Position numbers and translations under genes: made by a program
Part shown: piece by piece, positions 13,203-27,500 of the stretch
How the letters are laid out: every line of letters begins with the position of its first letter
Position numbering within the stretch: position 1 is the first letter of the stretch
Origin: Lonicera japonica
Lineage: Eukaryota; Streptophyta; Magnoliopsida; Dipsacales; Caprifoliaceae
Direction: 5' to 3'
Assembly: GCA_021464415.1 (NCBI GenBank)
Contig: CM038467.1
Span: 46,499,715 to 46,563,714 of the forward strand
Length of the DNA stretch: 64,000 nucleotides
Notes under the pieces: generated by a model
What the model was told of the DNA's origin: nothing
Database searches by the model: none
Seen by the model: the letters and a program-made list of their open reading frames with translations, nothing else

Positions 13203-13975
13203 ATCTAATCTAATAGTATATATATAAAATGGGAGGAGTGAGAATGCCACATGGCACTCATTAATGCAAGAATTAATTAGTTAGATTATTAATCTCTCTT
13301 TTTTTTTCCTTTTTCTCTTTTTTTTTTCTAAACAAACTTTGTTAATCTCCTCGATTATTAATAAAAAAAAATATGTGTTCTCTTTATTAATCTTAACTTA
13401 CATACTTCAAGAATTTACAAATTGGTCTTTGTCTTTTATACTTTGATTATAATTTATTTTTACTATCATATTATAGATCAATTTGAATTTCATTTCATAT
13501 TTAAAAGTAAGACAATGCCAAATTTCTAATTCATTTGTAGAATTACAGTTGACAATTTTTTTTTGTGAGAATGATTTGTTATGGGATTACCACATGGCAG
13601 TCATTAATGCATGAATTAATTAGCTACATTGTTAATCTCCTTTTCTTTTCTTTTTTCCTTTTTCTCTTTGTTTTTTCCTTTCTAAAAAAACTATGTTAAT
13701 CTCCTCAATTATTAATAAAGAGAAATATTTGTTCTCTTTATTAATCTAAACTTACGTACCACAAGAATTTAAAAATTGGTCTTTATCTTACTTTGATTAT
13801 AATTTATTTTTACTATTATATTATAGATTAATTTGAATTTCATTTCAACTTTATAAATAAGACAGTGTAAAATTTCTAATTCATTTGTAGAATTATAATC
13901 GACAATTATTTTTTGTAATAATTTTTGGCACACACACAACTTTTATAAAAGTGCCCGTACATAGCACGGGTTATA
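13203..13975 (+). mobile_element. Helitron-like non-autonomous element
   Basis: The left end begins TCTAATCTAATAGTATATAT and runs into GGGAGGAGTGAGAATGCCAC, which I recognise as typical of plant non-autonomous Helitrons. The right end carries a terminal hairpin, CCCGTACATAGCACGGG, at 13954-13970. The final CTRR is not intact. No Rep/helicase is present. The interior is two ~340-bp direct copies (about 13230-13575 and 13590-13935). Class is fairly likely; exact ends are uncertain. Confidence 0.65.
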
Positions 13976-15591
13976 ATATAATTTCTTTAAAGAAACAATC
14001 TCTTCGTTATTTATTAGATCTAAGATACGACATTCACGTACAAAAAGGGTAATTTTAAAAATATCCGCATCATTTCTATGTTTATCTACTTCTTGGTTTT
14101 GATCAATTTTTATTACACAATTAAAATCGGGCGTACTTGCAGTTAAGTCATTACTAGAACATGATGATAATTCATTAATTCTGATACAAAACATGTTCTT
14201 AAATTAGTAATAAATTAGACTTTAATTTCAGCAGTAGATTCATAATGACAAAAATAAATTATAAAACATGTACGATTCTTAAATCTTCTCAAGCCAATTT
14301 ATTTGTGGATTAATAGTGTAATAGACATTTAACACCAACAATAATTTAAAGTTATTTGTCAACTTCAATGGCACTTCAGTCCATTTTCCAAGCATTTATC
14401 ACCATTAGAATTTATTGATGATCTCATTATTGATAAGATTTTTTATTGTCCTTGTTGTATTAAAAATATTGGAATAAGTTATTGTTCAATGCTGATTTAT
14501 TTTTTTAATTAAAGTATTTTACTTAAATTGAAATTTTTAGATAAATTATAAAAATCATTTTAATAAAATAAGAACATTTTTTTTCAAATATATATAGATA
14601 TTTAAAATTTCAAATATTAATTAACTGGATTTACTTCCCATTTTGTAGTTTCAATAAAAATTGTCACAAAGCAAGAGTGGAATAAAACTATTAAAACAAG
14701 TAAATACAACCCTTGCCCAACGCATAATATGCTCTTAAAAAACTATTGCTCGCTCTTATTTAGATTAAATTGTAATTCGTGTCAAAAATATTGTCCACAT
14801 TTAAAAAATAAATTGTAATTTTAATTAAATAATTTTTAAAAAAGTTGTACAATGCCAAAAATATTGTCCACCTTTAAGCTCGTGCTAAAGATTAAGTTGT
14901 AACCTATACAAAAAACACTTTCGACCGTTAGAAAAAAACATCTTAAATTTTTTTTTTATCCCTTTTTCATTTTCAAGTTTTAAAAATTATTGGGGTTTAT
15001 TCTATAGACTATGGTGGGGCTCATGCAAAAGGCACTATAAATTCTTTAAAAAATATATTTTACAACTTTAACCACATATTTTTTTTTATCACTTTCTCTC
15101 TTATTATATATTAAGTTATAATTTGCACAATGTCACTATCTAACTATTCAAAAAGTAATTAAATCTCAATTACACAAATCTTGATTTTTTGTACATTTTT
15201 AAAATTAAAAAATCATTGCCCTTACTCTATATATACATATTTAAAATATGTTACTCATATTGTAAATTATTTTATCTTTTTACTATAATATAATATTACT
15301 TGGATAAATTATATCGTATGATTCTAAATTTATATATACAAATATAATTATTTGGATAGTAGTATAACTCTGGCAATAATTATTTTATGAAAAATAAAAT
15401 AATTACTTTTATTTCTTGAGAGTAGAGATATTCTTGAGAACAGTAAATAGTAATTAGTTCATACCCAAATTTTGCTTTCTTCTTTTTCGGGCAGTGCTAA
15501 ATTCCCCGATTGAAACTTCAAATTTCTATCTAGAGAGACAGACGGACAAGGATTCAGCGAAGATCGACAAACAATTTCGCGCGAAAATTCA
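13976..15591 (+). promoter_or_regulatory. LACS6-like 5' flank and 5' UTR (inferred)
   Basis: This AT-rich region has no ORF of note and lies upstream of the LACS6-like ATG. A TATA-like CTATATATA lies near 15229. A pyrimidine-rich segment at about 15470-15490 could be near the transcription start or in the leader. The ATG context at 15590-15595 is CAATGG. No defined cis-element can be assigned from sequence alone. Confidence 0.35.
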
Positions 15592-18500
15592 ATGGATTCA
15601 TCGGTTCAACGTCGCCTCGGAGCAATTCAAGGCCATCTCTTGCCGGCGGCCACCGCCGAGGATCCACACTCGCAGATTCGAACAAACGAGGCGGCCGGCG
15701 AATTCGTTCATGGTAAAACATTTACGAAAATGTCTGCAATTTTGTTATAATAGATTAAAAAACGGTGAAACAATACGGATGTGAAGAATGTCTATAATCT
15801 TCGACTAGATTTTTGTGCACACGCGATATCAGTAGTATTTAATTATATAAAAATAAAAGACAAAATGTTATAAACAAATAATAAGTGAGTCAAGAGCCTT
15901 TGCTTAGGATGTAATGAAATTTCTTTTTTTTTTTTTTTTTGAAATAAATGCTTGGAAGGTAAAATTGGAAAAAGAAAAACGCTTCAACAATCTCGAAATG
16001 CCTACGGTTGATAAAATGTTAGGATTTTGTCTGTTCTAAAATTGGTAGGATGCGGTCTCTCACTTTTTTTTATTTGTTTCTTTTAATTTTGAGAATGCGG
16101 TCCCTGGGCGATAGTATCTTATTAAGCAATTCTACGTGGACATAAAAATCTGACATAAAAAATGGACATATCAATGCGTCCACCATGTATTGGTTAAAAG
16201 AATCATATAACATTCCATTCGAATCAATTAATGATTGACACATTGATATGCCAGTTTTTTATGTCCATGTAGAATTGCTCTATCTAATTAGATGCTGGCT
16301 CTGGCACGGACTAAAGTTCATAGTGCCTAGAGATATTGTAGATAATGTGGGGTAGATCCAGTAGATTACTATGACCAGCTTACGGACTTCCAAATAGTAT
16401 CTACAGTGTCTGTCGTAATGTACAATATCTTCAGATATTGTGGCTAGATACCGTGAAAATTAGTCTTTGTTAGAGTCGCCCAGGGACCGCGTCCTTTAAA
16501 ATATACTAAAAGCCCCTTTGTATGATTGTTCTTTCAAAATTTTCACACTGGGAAAATGGATTTTATTATGTGGCTTTAGACAGTGAAAGATGTGAATTCG
16601 TTGTGTGTATATAAAGTAGTTTGCTTTTATAGATGTTGAGGTAGTTGTATGTAAGTAAGCATTCAAGTTTGGTTGTATATATCAGTAGTTTGCCTTTATA
16701 GATGTTGAGGTAGTTGGGTGTAAGTAAGCATTCAAGTTTGTTTGTTCAATTTGTCCTTTTTCATTCTTATGGTATTGAGATAGGGTTAGGTGTGGGACAG
16801 GATGCTTGCTGTGTACCATGAACTGTCTGAATGCTGAGTTGAATGCCTAATGCAGAAACCTCTGAAAACTGTGTTTGATTTTCATTTGACACTAAATGCT
16901 GGACACGTGGCATTTTATGGTTCTACCCTTACTATTTTGATATATGAAAAATACTAAATGAGTAAAAAGTTTAGGTGTTCCATTGGAATAAACTTTTGTT
17001 AAAATTAAATTAAGCACTAAACGCATGGCTTGCCTCTTAATGCTTAATACTGAATTTTAACCCAATTCAGCATTAGGATGTGAGAAAACAAACACCAATT
17101 CTACGGAGGTAAAACAAACACTATTGCACAACTTCTGGAGAAAATATTTAGTACATCTAGTGTACCACAAGGTATTCTTATGCTTATACACCGGATCTGA
17201 TGCCATTTTTTTTATAAGAAACTAAATGTAATTATTATAACAAAAGAAGTACAGACGGAGGGAGGACAAGGAGTCCGTCATCTTAACACAAAGTTCGAAC
17301 ATGATAAAAGAAAGCTAAAACCCAAAAGACCTAGCACTCCCTTAAAACAGATATCAAAGTGTGATTTTTTATTTACAGTGCGGACAGTAATATATATTAT
17401 TTTGTAGATCTTAATGCTACAATTTATCTATATTTTGTTTTGGAGAAATAAAGAAACGAGGGAAATTATTGGAATATGTACGATTTTGTTGGAAACGACA
17501 CGGCATTGTTGATGCTGTTAAACGCAGGGTTGGATTGGGTGCAAACAAAAAAATATGTATTATTCGCAGACAAAGGGGCTATAGTTAGACTTGAACTATG
17601 CTTGTACTCTTGGAGCTCCGGCTTCTATAGCTCCTTCCCAGACCTGGTTTTTATGCTTTGAGCAATGGTAGGAAAATTTGGCCATAGAATGGGAGTAACA
17701 TTTAGATGTACTGAGGGCACTGTATTTCATTCCCATATGGTACTTCAGCACTTTTTTTTTGGTTCATAGGAGCACTGGTGGGGGAGGGAGGTAGATATAA
17801 GAACACCAAAGCGCTAGTGCAACCTTGGCCAGCTAGGGTTTATCAGTCGCTTTCTCCACATTTACCAACTGCCAACAACTTGACCCGTACTTTAGCACTT
17901 TGGTAAATAACTAACATGTGTTATTTGGGTTCCATCTTTTTGCCCATTCTAGCAACAAAATCCACATTCTATGTTCTGGGATCATTGAATTGTAATTGTT
18001 AGCAGATACTCTGTCCTTTATTTTGTAATCGTTTTAACAAAAAAATTTATTTCTTATAGAAAAGTTTTCCTCTCGATTACATTCATGTTTTGTTGGTTCC
18101 CCTACCTATTTAGAGCTCTTTCCAGTTTCACCATTCATGGCCTCAGTGTTCTAAAAATCCCGGCCTACGCTCTTGGCGTTATTAGTTGTTAGCAAGTTCT
18201 GCTTCCTTATAATTTCTAGTTCATGTTATTTTTTAGGTTCCTTCTTCCTGTTGTTTTTTGTGTTCTATTTTGATAGTCGATTTACTTTAACAATCGCTCT
18301 AAAATTTGTATAGGTCAGAGGTACAGTGTTGTGCTTCCCGAAAAGTTACAAGCAGGAAAGTGGAATGTATATAGGTCGGTTATATTCTGTGGCATTCATT
18401 AACTTTTCTTCTTAACTTGTTTATTTTAGTAGTATTTATTATCTAAAATAGTGTTTTTTTTTCTCCACTGAAGATCTGCACATTCTCCATTGGAACTTGT

Positions 18501-21500
18501 TAATAGATTCGCAGATCATCCTGAAATTGCCACATTGCATGACAATTTTCTGTGAGTGTCTGTCTGTTTCCCTATGCACCCGGATTATCCAATTTGACCC
18601 CTTTTTTTCGATTTTGATGGACCTTTCTAGAAAGAAATTTATGTTGGGAGTTTATGATTTTTCTCTAATGATAGTGTGTGTTCAGACATGCTGTTCAAAC
18701 ATTCCGAGATTATAAGTACTTGGGAACACGTGTTCGCGTAGATGGAACCATCGGAGAGTAAGTATCCAATTGACAAGTTTCTTTTTGGGTTGATAAAATT
18801 ATAAAAGTTGCTTAATTTTATCACATTTATTCTTTAATCCTGAAGCTACAAATGGATGACATATGGAGAGGCAGACACTGCTCGATCAGCAATTGGTTCA
18901 GGCCTTTGCCATTATGGCTTATCAAAAGTGAGTTTACTACTGTTAAACTTGGATTATTTTGGATTTGTCTGGTTAGCAGAGAGTCTAAATTAAGGTTGTA
19001 TAAACAAAACAGTTATTTAAAAATGTTGCCCCACTGTTCTTCTGTGAATAAGCGTAAAGCATGCATAGGAAATTTATTGATATTTTCATCTTTTTTTCCT
19101 ACTAATTTATTTTTGTGTAAGCATCTCTAGTGTATACCTGCCTGTACATGTGTGATGAACCCAAGACCCACTGGCAAATTATAATATTTGGGAGTAGTAT
19201 ATAAAGCACATGGACACACTTCCCTTAGCTGGTTTTAAGGGGCAAGTTCTACCGATGGGTTCATAACAAGTGGTACTAGAGCATGCACCACACCGGGTAT
19301 GGAACCAGACATAGCAAAAGGGGCAACCTATGGAGGGGTTGCAACTTGCAAATGTTGCATCTGCCAACCGAGACTTTTAACCTACAGGTTGGATTAAAAT
19401 GCCTTTGCATCATGTGCCAAGTCATTGAATAACTGGTACATGAGTGAAGCCGCCAAAAGTGGAAAGGGTTACCATCAGGCCAGTGTCGGTAGGCTGGGCC
19501 GCAATAGAGTGGGCTGTTGTGGACGACAGTTGCTGAATGTGGTGAAATGTTGAGAACCCAAGTCTCTCATGGAAAAATTAGAATATCTGGGTCCTGGGAG
19601 TAGTATATAAAAGCCCATGGACACCCTTCTCTTGCAACCCAGTTATCAGGGGCAAGTTCTACCCACGGGTTCGTAACAAAGTGCTGCAGACAGTGACAGA
19701 GCTAGAATTTTTCTTTTGGTGGGGTACTTTCATATGCAAAACTGGTGTCGAGGGACATAATATAAATCGAGAGTCTGATAACTATGCGAACCAAAATCTT
19801 ACCATTTACCAAGTACAATATTGCACATGCATCGAGTTTGTGCCACATATTCTTGTCTTTATCATATACAAGTTGTTTTAATTGTAATTGCATCAACTGT
19901 TGGTTTTGCTGTGGAACAGGGAGCTTGTGTTGGACTGTATTTTATAAATAGACCAGAGTGGCTTATTGTGGATCACGCCTGCTCAGCATATTCATTTATC
20001 TCAGTCCCTTTATACGACACTCTTGGTGTGTAAGTGTGCGGTCAGAAAATTAATTTTTCTTCTTTATTTCTACTCCACTGCTCTTATAACTGTATTTTTG
20101 TTTAATCTTCAGGTCCTGACGCTGTTAAGTATATTGTAAATCATGCTGATGTACAGGCTATTTTCTGTGTGCCAAATACACTAAACTCTGTGAGTTTTAT
20201 CTTCTGCCTATCATATTGGATAACCATACCTCGTTATTGAAAATGGATTTGTTTTACTTCTGTTTTGGAAATTTTAATAGCTAACAAGGAAAACAATGAG
20301 AAAGAAAGAAAGAAAGAAGATGGAAAACACTTGTGGAGATTATAACCAGGATACCATGCTGTATTTCTAGAATCAATTTCCATATATTAGTAAAATGTGC
20401 AACTTGATAAACCAAACTTGGGAAATGATAGTGAATTTATGAATCATATGGTCTTCTGTTGATTTTTCATTATATAATTGTATTTATTTTGAACTGGATA
20501 CTAGCAGTGGTTGATGGGGCAATTTATGATATATAAGTATAAATCATTGTCATATTTAGTTGGATGGAAAACTTGATATACCTCTTACATAGATACCTTT
20601 CACACCAGAATATCATGGCCAAAGTTTGGGATGAATTCTCGATGAATATTTGGATTCAGTTCAAACTGTTTCTGGACTTTGTTTCCTTCATTGGTGAATG
20701 TTATATATGCTCAGTTTGCCTTTCTAAATTTTCCCTCTAGAGGCACTTCTATATTGTGCATGTTCAGGTCATGCTTGTCAATTTCAATCTGACTTCCCCT
20801 CAAACTCTTCTTTCCTTCTTTCTGGATTCAAAAAGGAAAGTACAATATTGAAATGGATGTATATGATTTCTTTCATTAGATTAATTGCTGCAAGTATCTA
20901 TATCTGGGCATTATTTTCCTAGAAAGAGCAGCATGGAGAAATATGAATTGTCTAGCTGACCCCAAATAGCTGGACAAGGCTTGAGCAGTCTCTAGCCTCT
21001 CTATTTCCTCGCCTTCACAGATTATCAAGTCATCCCGATTCATCTATTGCTTCATGTTTGGCAAGGGAATCAAGATCTGCAGCTAATTGGAATCTCAATT
21101 TTCGTAGGAACTTTAATGACAGGTAGACTAACGATTTTTTAAGGCTTATAAATATGGTGGAGAAGGAATTTTCGGGTAGCCTTGAAGCAGATTGCAGAAT
21201 TTGGGTGGGAGAGAAGTCTGGGCTGTTTTCAACAAAGTCATATTTTGAGATATTAACTTCCTCTTCTAATGACAGCTCCTTTGCAATTTATAATTCGATT
21301 TGGAAGGTGGGTATCCCTCCTAAGGTGAAAGTCCTAGCTTGGTTGGCTGCATGGAGAAAAGTCAATACGAATGATATACTCCAAATTAAAAGGCCCTATA
21401 TGGTTTTATCTCCATCATGGTGTGTAACGTGTAAATGCAATGGCGAGTTGATTGATCATTTACTTGTTCACTGCCCTTTTGTTCATTCTATTTGGAATAA

Positions 21501-24500
21501 TCTTCGTAGAGAGTTGGGTATTATCTCTGTGTTTCCTAAGTCGTGGTTTGATCTTTTATTAATTGGATGGAGCTTTAGAGGCAACAAGAAGAAGAATAAA
21601 ATTTTATGGAGGTCATGCTCTACGGCTATTTTATGGTGTGTTTGGGGGGAAAGAAATAGAAGAATATTTGAAGGCAAATCAGAACTCGTCGATGAAGTCT
21701 GGGAGAGGGTTAAATCATACGCATCTCTTTGGGCCTATACGTCCAATTTGTTCAGTTCGTTATCTCTTGATGATCTAAGGAGGGATTGGTCCGCAGCTGT
21801 GGTTTGAAAGATTATCCGTAACTTGGGCCCGGGATTTTTGTGGGGAGTCTTTTTGTTGTTCGTTTTTTTGCTTATTTCTTTATCTCCATGTTTTGTGATT
21901 GTTGATTTTTTTGTGCTTTCTTTTTACTTGGGACTTTTGGTCGACTTCTTGTAAACCATCAGTCCCTCTTTTGCTTGTATTGATTATTTTTTCTCAATAT
22001 AAGTCTCTTTTCTGATCAAAAAAAAATTAGTACATTATCACGTAGGTTATTTTGTCCTTTTTCATCTTTTAATTTATTTTGCTTTCTCATTGTGTAAGTA
22101 GAGGCTCAAACCCTTGCTTTGAGCAATCCATTAAACCAAAGCTGTTAAGCCATTACAAAGTTCTTCTGTATCTGTATCTCAATATATATATAAATATATT
22201 TTATTTTAAAAATTGTTGTCAATGGCTACAGAGAAATTTTGTTAAGAAATATAAATGTACACAATGTGGGCCACTCTTCTTAACTGTGAGAAGTGATAAC
22301 ATGTAAGCTACCGGTCATTCGATCTATATCTGGATATCATTGTAACAGTGTTCCTAAAAGTTTAGAAGCGATTGCAAGATATGAAGTTTAGCTGCAATAA
22401 TTTTTCCATTTCATTTATTTTCTTTCATATTCGTATATTGTTTCTATTATGCGAAGGTATCTTCAATTTACACTTTCTATGATTTCGTCACACCCTCATC
22501 AAATTTTCCTTTTATAATCGAAACATATCCTTATGCTTCTCTATTGAATATTGCAGATGTTGAGCTTCTTAACTGAGATTCCATCTGTACGAATAATAGT
22601 GGTATGTACAAATACTAAATCAATTATTGTACAGGCTACACCTATCCATAATGCTAATTTTGCTTTTTGAGCTTTTCCTCTTTAATCCTCTTTGTCACAG
22701 GTAGTTGGAGGGATAGATGAACATTTCCCTCCGCTTCCAGCAGCATCTGGAGTTAAGCTTATATCTTATTCAAAGCTACTTAGTCAGGTTGTCTAAATTA
22801 GTCTTTGGCAAAATATATAACAAAATGTCCGTTATATTATTCTTTGTTTTTGTTTTGTTTTCGAACAACATATACACTTATTATTATTTTTTTAAACTCT
22901 TGGATGAAAATTAGGATTTTATTATTATAACAGTAGATTTTATTTATGGAGTCTTCCCTTAATTATGTATTTCCTATATTTCGTTTTTTTATAATTGGGC
23001 CCACGGATCCATGCTTGAACCGATATATTATCGGCTCAACCACCTTTGGGCTTTAGGGGTGGGGATTTTCTTCAAAAGGTCTTGGTCCAAATTATTGGAT
23101 CCATCCCACTTATTATTCCCACATTGAACCTCTACATTACCAATGTGGGACTATTGTAATTGAGTCAACTATTCACAACAATCTCCACCTTGGATAAAAT
23201 CAAATCCACCTAGATCACTGTTCAACACTATCTGCACAAAAATCCACCTTGTTGACACAGCATCTCAAGTTACTCCTCTTTCACCACTCTTGAATGGGTT
23301 GACTTGCGCAACACACATGACATTACCAGGTGTGTGTACCTTTGGCCCCTCCTGGTCTCCTACTGGCACTGCTCTCCAAGCTTTAGATTTCCCTATGTCC
23401 TGTATCATTACACTAAGACCTCGTTCTTTATGTAGAAGAAAATGACATTTAATGCACGTTATTTCATTTTTCCGAAAATTAAGGGGTGTAATTGTCCCCG
23501 TAATTTTCCGAAATATAATTTTAGAATGCTTGTCTTTGACCTAACACTTAACCTATGACTGAATTGGTTTTCCTTTTCATTCATGGTCTGTGATCAGTGT
23601 TTCACAGTAGTAATTCACATGTTATTTTAGGTTGCGAAAATAGTTTTCTCCTAATAGCAACTGTAATACATGTTGAAGTTTTAATATTTGAACTTTCTAC
23701 ATCTGATCTCCTTCAGGGTCGTATTAGTCCTCAACCTTTTTGCCCTCCCAAGCCTGAAGATGTTGCAACAGTGTGCTACACAAGTGGCACTACTGGAACA
23801 CCAAAGGTAGCATGCTTTGAGCTATTTGATTTTTGGTAAAAGAAAAGTTATTTTAATTTCAGATTTCAATTGGCTGTCTATGTTCTTTTTTACTCTCTGG
23901 AAAGGGTGTGGTGTTATCGCATGGAAACTTTATTGCAAGTGTAGCCGGCATGAGTCGGATAGTCCAATTCTATTCCTCTGACATGTGAGTTTTTTTTTTC
24001 TCAGTTTTATCTTACTGCAAATTTTTTTATTTTTTTTTGGTTACTCTAAAGTTTTGCTTTTTCTCTCCATATATTAAAACAATGTTACTTTTTCCAGTTA
24101 CATGTCCTATCTTCCCCTTGCACACATCTATGAACGAGCGAACCAAATTCTTTCAGTGTATTGTGGTGTTGCTGTTGGTTTCTACCAAGGGGTATGTGAC
24201 AGTTGAATATCGAACCTTCAGTTGTACTTTGTATACTACTTTTTTCTACTTTGTGCAGTTAAATATCCTAGTTGATGATTAAATGTCGAATCTTCTGTTC
24301 TACTTTGTATATTTACTATACTCTTCGAAAGCCTAGAAGCAAATTATTAGAGTGGAATCTCAAAATATGAAATTATATTGATAATTGTTTGATTACGAAG
24401 AACCCCAAAGTGGGTACTAATAGGACTCAAAATAGACACCAAAATAACAATATAGGACATGAAAGAAAAGGAATGAAATATTTAAGGAATTACTGATTTA

Positions 24501-27500
24501 TGAATCAATTAATTAAATCCCCTCTCCATTATATGTTTTGACCAAAGATGATAAAACAGTACCATAACTAAAATAAATGCGTAATGAAATCTACTGTCAA
24601 ATAATAAAATCTTGATTTCCAACAATTAGAAGCAAGTGCTGTTTGGAGTTGCAGCATTTTCATAAAATTACATTCCTGCTTTGTGTGTATAGTGTCTTAA
24701 TGATTTAACGTCAAAGAATTATTTGAATATCAAGAGTCATGTTGAAATTCATAATGTTACCATAACAAAATGAGAAAAAAAAATGAACACATGTTGGTCC
24801 TTTTCTTCCCGTTATTTTGTCATGTGGGAGATGATCACCTACTTACCAAATTCTAATATGAGCATGTTTTTGGTACTTGTTTAACAGTTTTAAGGGTAGT
24901 TTTGGGGTTCATTTGATAAAAAGTTGGAAAATGATTGAAAACAATACTAATCTTTTATGAGAAGTTGGAAAAAATTTCATACCCACCACCCAAAAAAATG
25001 TATTCCTTGGAAAACCCAAAAAATAATAGAACATTTCACCAAATCATATGCTTTTCCAACTTCTCATAAACTTTGTTTTCAATCACTCTCCAATTTTATT
25101 TTATTGTATTTTTTGTGAAACGACCTTAATGTTATTTTTTACTGGTAACAGCTTCATATATGGGAATAATCTCTAAAATCTGCAGGACAATTTGAAACTG
25201 ATGGATGATTTGGCTACACTAAGACCAACATTATTTTGCAGCGTTCCTCGTTTGTACAACAGAATATATGCTGGGTAAAGTTCTTCAGAAAGTTCTAATT
25301 AATTAGAAATCATTCCTTGAATTTTTCTGTGTATGCTCACTCAGTTTTGCCCATGTTTTCATAGGATTGCAAATGCTGTAAGTACTTCTGGGTTCTTACG
25401 GGAAAGGATATTCAATGCTGCCTACCACTCCAGTAAGCAAGCCGTAATGAATGGTATGTCCTTGTTGGAAAATCATTATTATCTTTTTTATATTATTATT
25501 AGGTATCTATTGTGTATGTTGAAGAGGATGATATACATTGTTGGCCCACTACCTAATAGCTTAAGCTTTTGGGAGAGATGGTTCTTAACATGGTATCAGA
25601 GCTTAGGTTCTGCAAAGTCTCGGGCTCAAATCCTCCTGCTTGCATTTGTTTCTCCCTTTGTGTTTGTGCACAAAGTGCACCTTTGGTTTGGTTTGTCTCT
25701 CCACGTGCGAGTGGGGGTCGCACGTGAGGGGGAGTGTTGAAGACTATGATATACATTGTTAGCCCACTACCTAACAGCTTATGCTTTTGGGTGAAATGGT
25801 TCCTAACAGTGCATATCATATAAAGGGATCTTATAGATTTCGTCTTTATATAGGATTTAATCACATAGGTTATTTTGTTCTTTTCCGTCTTTTAATCTAT
25901 TTTGGTTCCTCATTGTAGCCCTAATTTTTATATATACAAGCTCTAGCCCTCGATTTGAGTAAGCCATTAAAAAATTCTTCTGTCCTAATTGCGCCATAGT
26001 TTGAAGTTTCTTGTTGGTTTCTTTTCCTTTGTCTGTATTTAATGCATTAAAATACTCTGGGGTGTAGGGTTTGAAGTAGTATGATACCCTACTCATTGTC
26101 CCTTCTGCATTCTGCAATAATTGTTTCAAGTCCTTTATCGCAATTGTAAAATGCGATTTGTTTGGCTTGCCCAACTGAGAGCCAAGAGTCCGGTTATTTT
26201 GAAAATATTAATTACATTTAGGAAAGTAAGTTAAATCAAATAAAATCACAGCTAAAGCCTAAATCTACGAGATCCCTTTTTGCGGATTTACAATAGGGAC
26301 AACTAGTGACACCTCATCCCCAATTCATGACACCTAATAAGGATAATAAAATTATGATAATCCATCTCTCCCCTCAAATTTGAAGTTGTGGCGAAACCGA
26401 AATCAATTTGCACTTGAATCTCCAAATATAATCCAAATGCTACCTTTGTGCTTGAAAATGTGCATGCCCAAAAATGGCCTCAATTGTGTAAATCTAAAAT
26501 GCATCAAATGTGGGAAACACATCCCCTAAGTTGCACCAAAAGGTGGGAAAATTCACCTAAATGAAGTTGATAATGAGAGCAAATGAGCCAACTTGGCCAA
26601 CAAAGTACCACCGGGCAACACTTGGCAAGCGCGCGCGCAAAAAAGAAAAAACCTCTTATCTTAATGCATTAAAGCGCTGGTTTCACTATGGGCTTTTTTT
26701 GTAAAAAGCATTTGGCATACTCTCAATTTCGGACATCTCAAGAGACTGGGCAGCTGCTGTAGTATAGGCAGTGTTTTAGTGCTTTCAGGGATGCTCTTCT
26801 TGTTTAACATTTCAGTTTAGTTTTGTTTTTAGTCTAGGGTTGAATCAGGTGCTTGATGTTTTGTTTTTTCTTTAGGTGGTCTGGGGGCCATTGGCTTTTG
26901 TTTTTATCTTCCCAGGCTGGTTGTGGACTTCTCGTCCTCTTCCACCATTTGTTCTTGTATTGATTTTATTTTATCAATATAAGTTCTTTGTTTCCGATCA
27001 AAAAAAAAACCCTCTTATCTTAATTCATCGGAAGCAAATTAATGGAATACCCCAAAGAGGTCGAAACAGATAAGGAAAGAGGTCTCTGGACAATTGCAGC
27101 ACTTATGCACAAACCAATAACAACAAACCCAATAAAAGTATTGCAGCAAGCAGGGGCAGCACCGCAGTTGTGGCAAAAGCTGAACCAGCACAATACAATA
27201 GCCTTAGAGATGCCAAACAGAGATTGTCGGAGCTGGATAGTAGTTTTGTGAGGAAGAATAAGGGTTGGGTTGCTGAACCCGGAGTGGTATATAATATGGT
27301 CAGCGGCTGGCAATCAAAATCCCAACAATATCTCAGCTGAAGTTGATCAAATCAGCAAGGAAACTGATGATGTTGCCCAGAAAAAAAACTCGCATAAATA
27401 ACCAATGGTAACCTATGGAGCCAAACATTTGGAGAAGATGACCAGACCCAACCAAGAATGAGACATTCTGACAAAAGCTGGAAGTGCTTAAGGCTTGAAT

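Noticed and set aside
15494..15784. 96-codon open frame across the LACS start
   Set aside because: Wrong frame. The ATG at 15592 in another frame gives the PTS2 signal and splices in phase to exon 2.
25591..25602. tRNA-Met gene fragment
   Set aside because: Only the 12 bases complementary to the tRNA 3' end are present, placed as an LTR primer-binding site.
25553..25864. 103-codon minus-strand ORF
   Set aside because: Antisense reading of the SMART-like element; the frame runs through both its primer-binding site and an LTR.
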